In this document: in pieces, positions 11,501 to 20,500 of the stretch | Layout of the letters: each line of letters opens with the position of its first letter | Position numbering within the stretch: the stretch's first letter is position 1 | NCBI RefSeq assembly: GCF_032854445.1 | Contig: NC_088302.1 | Location: 3,464,023-3,528,022 of the forward strand | Direction of reading: 5' to 3' | DNA length: 64,000 bases | Source of the DNA: Liolophura sinensis | Lineage: Eukaryota; Mollusca; Polyplacophora; Chitonida; Chitonidae | Position numbers and translations under genes: made by a program | Notes under the pieces: model-generated | Databases searched by the model: none | Told to the model about the DNA's origin: nothing | The model's input: only the letters and a program-made list of their open reading frames with translations

Positions 11501-14500
11501 TATGTTTCAGCCCCATCCAGCTTCTCTTACCTGCCTGACACTAGTGTGATCAGAGCTGTGGTAGACTTCCTGCTTGAGGCTGGCAAACAAGGTAACTTTA
11601 TTAGTTTATGTATTATCTTATGTATTACTGCCTTCATAGTCCATAACTTTGGCCAATATTGTTTTAGTTGTCCATTCTTCTGTTCATCACTATTTTAATC
11701 AGCTGTAGCTAGTGGGGATTTCCTTTTTGCTCAGTTCTAATCATCACTATTTTAATCAGCTGTAGCTAGTGGGGATTTCCTTTGCTCAGTTCTGTTCATC
11801 ACTATTTTAATCAGCTGTAGCTAGTGGGGATTTCCTTTTTGCTCAGTTCTGATTATCACTGTTTTAATCAGCTGTAGCTAGTGGGAATTTCCTTTTTGCT
11901 CAGTTCTGTTCATCACTATTTTAATCAGCTGTAGCTAATGGGGATTTCCTTTGCTCAGTTCTGTTCATCACTATTTTAATCAGCTGTAGCTAGTGGGGAT
12001 TTCCTTTTTGCTCAGTTCTGATCATCACTGTTTTAATCAGCTGTAGCTAATGGGAATTTCCTTTTTGCTCAGTTCTGTTCATCACTATTTTAATCAGGTG
12101 TAGCTAGTGGGAATTTCCTTTTTGCTCAGTTCTGTTCATCACTATTTTAATCAGCTGTAGCTGGTGGGGATTTCCTTTGCTCAGTTCTGTTCATCACTGT
12201 TTTAATCAGCTGTAGCTAATGGGAATTTCCTTTTTGCTCAGTTCTGTTCATCACTGTTTTAATCAGCTGTAGCTAGTGGGGATTTCCTTTTTGCTCAGTT
12301 CTGTTCATCACTATTTTAATCAGCTGTAGCTAATGGGGATTTCCTTTGCTCAGTTCTGTTCATCACTATTTTAATCAGCTGTAGCTAGTGGGAATTTACT
12401 TTTTGCTCAGTTCTGTTCATCACTATTTTAATCAGCTGTAGCTAATGGGAATTTTCTTTTTGCTCAGTTCTGTTCATCACTGTTTTAATCAGCTGTAGCT
12501 AGTGGGGATTTCCTTTGCTCACTTCTGTTCATCACTATTTTAATCAGCTGTAGCTAATGGGGATTGCCTTTTTGCTCAGTTCTGTTCATCACTATTTTAA
12601 TCAGCCATAGTTAGTGGGGATTTCCTTTTTGCTCAGTTCTGTTCATCACTGTTTTAATCAGCTGTAGCTAGTGGGAATTTCCTTTTTGCTTAGTTCTGTT
12701 CATCACTATTTTAATCAGCTGTAGCTAATGGGGATTTCCTTTTTGCTCAGTTCTGTTCATCACTATTTTAATCAGCCATAGTTAGTGGAGATTTCCTTTT
12801 TGCTCAGTTCTGTTCATCACTATTTTAATCAGCTGTAGTTAGTGGAGATTTCCTTTTTGCTCAGTTGACATTGTGCTGTATTTCGGAAGATAAATAGAGT
12901 TCAAATCCATGCATGACTCACATCTGTCAAACCACTACGCATGTATAGCTTGTAGACTAATGCACTGTTTCAAAATGTTTTTATTATTTCATCCAAAATC
13001 TCCTGGAGAGCTGGATGACTTGAGATTCTAATTTATGTGATTCTGTGGTTCACCCATTCAGCAATTTCTATATTGTAACAGCCGTAACCTGGTCAGAGTG
13101 TGATGTATCCAAAACTAAGTGAAAAACCTTTCTTCTGGATAATTTTTCTTACTGACTCTTAATAATCATAGATGAGATATGAATCGTGCTGACATGTTTA
13201 TCATGCCATGGGAATAAGACAGGAATTATTAGGAATGTCTAATATCTTTTAAGGACCAGACGTCATTCCATCAAAGTTAGTGGAAATTTGCCTTTCCTCA
13301 CTGCTGGAAAATGTGAAGCAGGTGCTGCCCCCTGTCAACTGGACTGGGCTCCTCTCCCCATTGATGAGGTGGAACTTTGGTAAGCTCTGTCCCTCGCCAT
13401 AATACTGGCCGCCATTGTATAAGTGAAATATTCTTGAGTATGGCATAAAACACTAATCAATAAATGAAAAAAAAAAAAATAATATCCAGCTAATTTAATT
13501 TTATTTAATCATGGTCAGTGGTCCCATAGTGGAAAATCACTGGCCTGAGCTGTGTGATTGTAGCTGTTTACTTTCAAAGGCATAAGCCTGCTATTAGTGT
13601 ACCACTTATCAATGATCTGCCTGATACAGGGATGAGGATTTGGCCAAGTGGTTAAGATGCTTTTCTTTTATTATCACTAGGACACAGTAGCTGTGGCTTC
13701 AAACTCAACTTTCTAGATTTGGTCAATCTCATTATTTCTGGGACCTCAGTGGCAATAAGCAATAAGATCTATATGTTACAAGTGAAAATGTTCATCTATG
13801 TTTAAGAGTGGCTGCATGTACATGATTATCTCCAGGGGAATTCTTCACTGTTTTCAGGCGGCAACATTGCCTGTCATTGCCTAATACTTATTACGTGTAC
13901 ACCTCACAGGTAAATTTTTAAATGTTTTTAGGTGGCAACATTGCTTGCATGTCCATGCCTAAAACCTTCAATGCCTGAGGTAGAACCTTTCACTGTTTAT
14001 TTGTAGGATGCAACACCTATCTGTGCATAAACTTGGCTATATCTCAAAGAGAATGTTTTGCTGTTTCTTTTCAGGTGGCAATGTTGCCTGTCTATGCCTA
14101 AGACTGGCTATATCACAGAGCATTGCATCCTCTGCAGCTGCCTTGTTCGTCACCACCTGGCTGGCACAGTCTCTTTTTAACTCTTTACATGTGAGCTGAC
14201 ATTTTTCAGACAATTCCATCTAACAGATATGTGCCAATTGATTTTTGTTTCTGTAACATGTACGTGCACATAGACAAGGTATGTTCAAAGTTCTTCACCT
14301 ATGCTGATTGACCTGGGTTCTGCCATGATGTTATTGTAAAGCCTTTCTTAAGGATACAGGTTAAAATTGAATACCTCTTTCTTGAGGTATTTTTTTTAAC
14401 AACCTTAAATGTTCATGTATATGCAAATATGTAATCTTTTATTTTTTTCCCTACCTGAAATCACACCAGTCCATCAGGATTTCATCAAGAAAACACTAAC

Positions 14501-17500
14501 ATGAAATATATGTCAGATGAAAGTCCACGGAAGTAGTTGGCTCTGGTTTTTTTTTTAATTTTTTCAACCCAGGAAAATACATTTGGAACTTGGGATTTTA
14601 TGGATATCTTACCTCACCACATTGTTACCTCACATCAGGTTTTTGCCACTCAGCAAACATACACCGCTGGATTTCATCATTTTAATTGCATATACATGCA
14701 GATCCATGAATGCACTAGCCGAATGTACTCTGAAATGAACTGCTTCAAGGAAGAAATATAGATACGACTGTCCCTGACACACACTGGCTCACTGAAGACC
14801 GCCATAGAATCTGTTGTTTTAAAACTATTTTATTTCATTGGAAAAATTTAAAAAAATTAATGAAATTATTTTCATGCACAATTTTTAATGTTCTTTCACC
14901 CTATAAACACTTCATTTTAGTGTTTTCTTTGCCTTTAAATATAAGTGGTATAGTCATAGTTCAAGCATCCAGGTTACATGTAAGGAGCAGGATATTTTTT
15001 GCCAATTTGTAACGTTTAATGTACTACAGGAGACCAAAACTATATTTGAAGGCTTGTCACATATTTCTTTCAGGAGGAATTTCTTACCCAAAAATTGTAT
15101 TTTTCATGTTTTTATGGTAAACTCAAATTCAAGGCCTATCTCACCTGGGTTAAATTCAACTCCAGTTTTCTAATTACGTGAATAAAGGGTTCGCTGATGA
15201 TTTGCACAGAGAAGCTATGACATCACTGCAAAACTACAAATTATACAGTCTGTTTATTAAGCTGTGTGAACACAGAAGTGTAGTACCTGTATGTATTTAC
15301 CTGTGTGTTGTGTGTCCCCAGGAAACCTGTAAACAGGCAGTGTTTATCTCCTTACCCAAGCTCATCAAGTCCATCTCACCCTCCATCCTGAAGAAGTTCT
15401 TGGTACGCCCATGTGCTGAACAATTCACAGCAAGCCCACCCAAAGGGGAGAACTGTCAAGTGATTCTGCAGGGTCTTCTTGGGGCTCTCCAAGTACCAGA
15501 TCCTCCTGAAGCAGTTACCTCCCTTCTGTATGAAGCTACAGAACTGTTCTACAGCATCCTACCCAAAACTTTGCAGGTAATGCCTACAGATACAGCGATG
15601 CATTTAGAGATGACTCCATGCATTTTTGTACAGTGCAGCACTTTACACATTGGTATCACCTGGTCATAATTTGGTTACTTGTTTCAATTTCTGCTATGCT
15701 CTTAAATCTGGTGGACCTATGTGTACAGGATTTTAAAATCCATCTACTGCGATTTTATGGTGAAAGATTTCTTAAAATTGGAGTATTAAACTGTGAAATA
15801 GCCACAGTAAGAAATAGGTATATATACATGCAAAAAAGCCTGTATTGATTCCTGTTTCCTTCATCCTGTTTTAAAGTGTTGTTATCTTTCTCATCCTTTG
15901 ATCAGACCCATCTTGTTTTCCAGCATATAGCCATCATATCATAAAAAGGGGCCTCCATGGCCGAGGGGGTTACTACGCCACCACGGTGCTATGACCCAGG
16001 AGCTTCCCACCAGTGGCGTTTCTGTGAGTTCAAGTTCAGCTCATGCTCACTTCCTCTCCGGCCATACGTGGTAAGGTCTGCCAGAAACCTGTGGATTGTT
16101 GTGAGATTCCTTCAAGCTCTGCCTGGTTTCCTCCCACCTTAATGCTGGTCATTGTCGTATAAGTGAAATATTCTTGAATATGGTGTAAAACAGCAATCAA
16201 ATAAATAAATATAATCACATCATGAAACATGATAAATAAAAGTAAATATCCTGAAATCTGTTGATATTTTCTCTGCAGCTGGGCATGTACAGTCTGATGT
16301 GTGACTGTTTGGCTGAGTTACCAGATGAACGCTTTGACCTAATTGTTGTCGAGGACTTTACTGATCCAGCCAATCATATCAGAGGAACATATGTACGGTG
16401 CCACCTGGTGGCCAAAGGGAAACAACCTGTAGCTTTACTGAATGGCTGCATTGATGCCACCATGAATATTCCTCAGTGGTAAAGTATCTTTTTCCTCATT
16501 CAATAGCTGCCATTGGTACCAGTTTGAACTATGATAGAGAAACTTCACCTCAGGCCTTGACCTTATTGTGTCCTGTACGTGGGAAGATCTGCCAGCAACC
16601 TGAGTATGGTCGTGGATTTCTCCCAGGTTCTGCCAGGTTTCCTCCCAACATAATCCTGGGCGATGTCATATAAGTGAAACATTCTTGAGTATGGTGTAAA
16701 ACACCAATCAAATAAATAAATAAATATAGTGTTCCCTTAATCTTAGTTGGTGAGCTTGTCTTTCTTGGACTGAAGTATGTGTTGATCTTACAGGTAGTTA
16801 CAGCTACATGCAAGGCTGTAAAGCGTTAAACATTAATGAGCTCCATTAGTGATGTATGTGGTTTTACTTTTCAGTAATAGAGGGTTTGGTTTCCTCCCAC
16901 CGTAATGTTGGTTGCCATTGTGAATATTAAGTGAAATATTGTTGAGTATCGCTTAAAACACTATTCAAATAAATAAATAAATAAATCAGTCTTAGTAGAT
17001 CGGCCTTGCTGACTCAGATTGTTAAGGTGTAAATGGTGTTTTGTGTACAAATGGAGCTCTTTCCTATTTTGCCCCACAGGAGTCAGGAGGTTCAAGTAGG
17101 TAAGTGGCAAAGATCAGTTGTTTACAGCAGAGACTGGCTTTGCCGCAAACAAACCTGAGCGCCATCAAACAAGTGAAAAATCTTAAGCACTGCAATAAAC
17201 AGTAATCAATCAGTCAGTTTTAGAGTGTCTGCCTTGCAAGGTTAATGAACACTTTGCCAAGTCTCAATCTTGAGAAAGGTCCTACCTGAAACCTTGAAAT
17301 CAGCCGTTGTGTTACTTCACTGATGGACTCAAGCACTGGAAATTGACCATTTTGTTACTTCACTGATGGACCTGAACACTGGTTGACCTGTGTCAGTATA
17401 GCTTCTTTCAGAGGCATTTAGGAATTGGGATGGTATAGATTGACAGAGGCATTACTTATGGATAATCAATAAATCAACCTGTGTCAGTATATTTAGTGTA

Positions 17501-20500
17501 CACGGACAGTGTTGGCAGGTCACGTGGTGACTTCAGCATAGTGAGGCAGTGAGGAAGCACTATACATAGGTCAGCACTGGGACTGGCCTACCACAGTAAA
17601 ACTTTGTTGTTGCGTGGGCTTATAAAGAAGCAGTTACTTTCTTTGTTTGTGCAGTGACAAGTGTACCGTATTGAGCATGTTGGCTCAGTGCTTTTACCAG
17701 ACCTCTCTGACAACTGTCCAGATGACATCAGCCATACCCAGGCTCCAGTGGCTCTTAGAGCTGATGGGGCACACAAAGAATATAGCTGTGGAGGCTTTGC
17801 CCCTCAGAGTGGAGAACAGTGACCAGGCACTACCACAGGTAACTTCTGGATAGGCTGTAGCCTGCCTAATTCATCTACTACGTGTATGTACCTTCACTGT
17901 CATGATATTAAGACACCAAAATTAGCCTCTTTGTATTTTATCCCATTACTTAAAGAACTTCAAATGTATATGAATTAACTTAATATTAAAATTGCAAGTT
18001 TTGTGGCTGTTAAAATTGTGATTTCAAACAAAACAATATATGTCAGCAATTTTAATTTGTCATATTTCCAGGTATCACAAATAATGGGTGAATTTGATTT
18101 TGTGGATTTTAATTGTAAGGTAGAAAACATGTTAATCGCAACCAACCGGTCTACCAGGCCATGGACCAGTCTCTAAAGCAGCCAGTCCCTCATTCAGCAC
18201 ACCCCTAAATATCTGTTTCAGGCTGTAGAGTTTGGTCTCCAGTGTGTGGCAGCAGCAATATGCTTGTGGACATCCCCTGTGTTTGGAGGAGTGGTTGGTG
18301 TACAGTCAGGATGGTTCTCCTCTCCATCACCAGGGGTCCAATCAGATGTGGAGTGTGTGAACTATGACCCCAGTTTACCTTACTTTCCGGCACTACTTCC
18401 AGCATATATTGAGCGTTTCAACAGAGCACCTTGGGATCAGATTCTTGGAAAGGTAATAACATGTACAGTGATAGAAATCAGTAAAATAAATCTTTGTATC
18501 GTTTGTAAGTGTGAGTGCATGGCAGCAGTCCCAGTGTCAACAAATACACACACTTCCATACCCCTCTCAATGTAAGTGTCAACAACTACAATTTTTGACC
18601 ACACTTCCATACCCCTCTCAATGTAAGTGTCAACAACTATAATTTTGGACCACACTTCCATACCCCTCTTAATGTAAGTGTCATCAACTGCAATTTTTGG
18701 CTACACTTCCATACCCCTCTTAATGTAAGTGTCAACAACTACAATTTTTGACCACACTCCCATACCCCTCTCAATATAAATGTCAACAACTACAATTTTT
18801 GGCCAGTACACTTCCATACCCCTCTTAATGTAAGTGTCATCAACTGCAATTTTTGGCCACACTTCCATACCCCTCTCAATGTAAGTGTCAATAACTACAA
18901 TTTTTGGCCACACTTCCATACCCCTCTTAATGTAAGTGTCAACAACTACAATTTTTGGCTACACTTCCATACCCCTCTTAATGTAAGTGTCATCAACTAC
19001 AATTTTTGGCCACACTTCCATACCCCTCTTAATGTAAGTGTCAACAACTACAATTTTTGGCCACACTTTCATACCCCTCTTAATGTAAGTGTCATCAACT
19101 ACAATTTTTGGCCACACTTCCATATCCCTCTTAATGTAAGTGTCAACAACTACAATTTTTGGCCACACTTCCATACCCCTCTCAATGTAGGTGTCAACAA
19201 CTACAATTTTTGACCACACTTCCATACCCCTCTTAATGTAAGTGTCAACAACTGCAATTTTTGACCACACTTCCATACCCCTCTCAATGTAAGTGTCATC
19301 AACTACAATTTTTAGCCAGTACACTTCCATACCCCTCTCAGTGTAAGTGTCAACAACTACAATTTTTGACCCCTCTTCCATACCCCTCTTAATGTAAGTG
19401 TCAACAACTACAATTTTTGACCACACTTCCATACCCATCTCAATGTAAGTGTCATCAACTACAATTTTGGTCAGTACACTTTCATACCCCTCTCAATGTA
19501 AGTGTCATCAACTACAATTTTTGACCACACTTCCATACCCCTCTCAATGTAAGTGTCAACAACTACAATTTTTGACCAGTACACTTCTATACTCTTCTCA
19601 GTGCAGGTTTCAACAACTGCTATTTTTAGCCACACTTCCATACTCCCCTAAATGCAGGTTTCTACTACGGCAATTTTTTGAACACACTGCCACATTCCCC
19701 TTTTTCAACGGCTGTAATTTTTTTTTGACACTTTGGGGAACTCTGTACATTTGATTGATCGTTGATTTATACTGTATACATGTATGAATTATACACCTGT
19801 GGTCAGGTTACTGTGAAGAGAGATCCAGGGGCCAGTCTTATAAAGCTGCAGCCACAGCAGCAGCAGCATGTGCCTGACGGAACCACCATAACAATGCAGT
19901 GAAGAACCTGCAGATGGTCGTGGGTTTCTCCTGGGCTCAGCCCAGTTTTCACCCACCACAATGCTGGCCACAGTCGTATAAGTGAAATATTCTTGAGTAC
20001 ACCGTAAACCACCCATCAAATAAATAAAAGATACAATGAAGAGATATTATGTCAAAATGGTAAATGTGCTTGACGTTGGGATGTGACAGTTTTGTAAGAT
20101 GGGCCCCAGAGCACCTATCCTAGTGTGTGATTTCGATGGAATCTGGTAGAATTGGGCAATATTTCTTGGCCTTACCTCATTGGTGATTGGATGATTGGGT
20201 TATTGGTTGATTGATTGATTGGGTGATTGGATGCTTGTTTTGCCTACAATGTATTCAGTTAGCACTTTGTTTGTAGGTGTTGGACTGGCTGTGGGTATTC
20301 TCCCAGCTGCCAGATCAGAAGCTCTCCCCTGAGAGTAAACAGCACTGTGTAGGTAGGTACATACATTGTAGATGTACCTGTATACTTAACTCTGGCTGCA
20401 CAAACTATTGGCTCTTACGCAGAGCCCTCTAGCGTCAAGATTCCATCATGAGCTTTGTCATGTACCTGATCAGGTATGACTTCCTGGACAACAGGCTTTT

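Noticed and set aside
18437-19438. Minus-strand open frames with a 17-residue repeat (EVWPKIVVVDTYIKRGM type)
   Set aside because: The frame follows the 51-bp minisatellite inside FOCAD intron 17 and is antisense to the gene; no signal peptide or unique flanking coding sequence.
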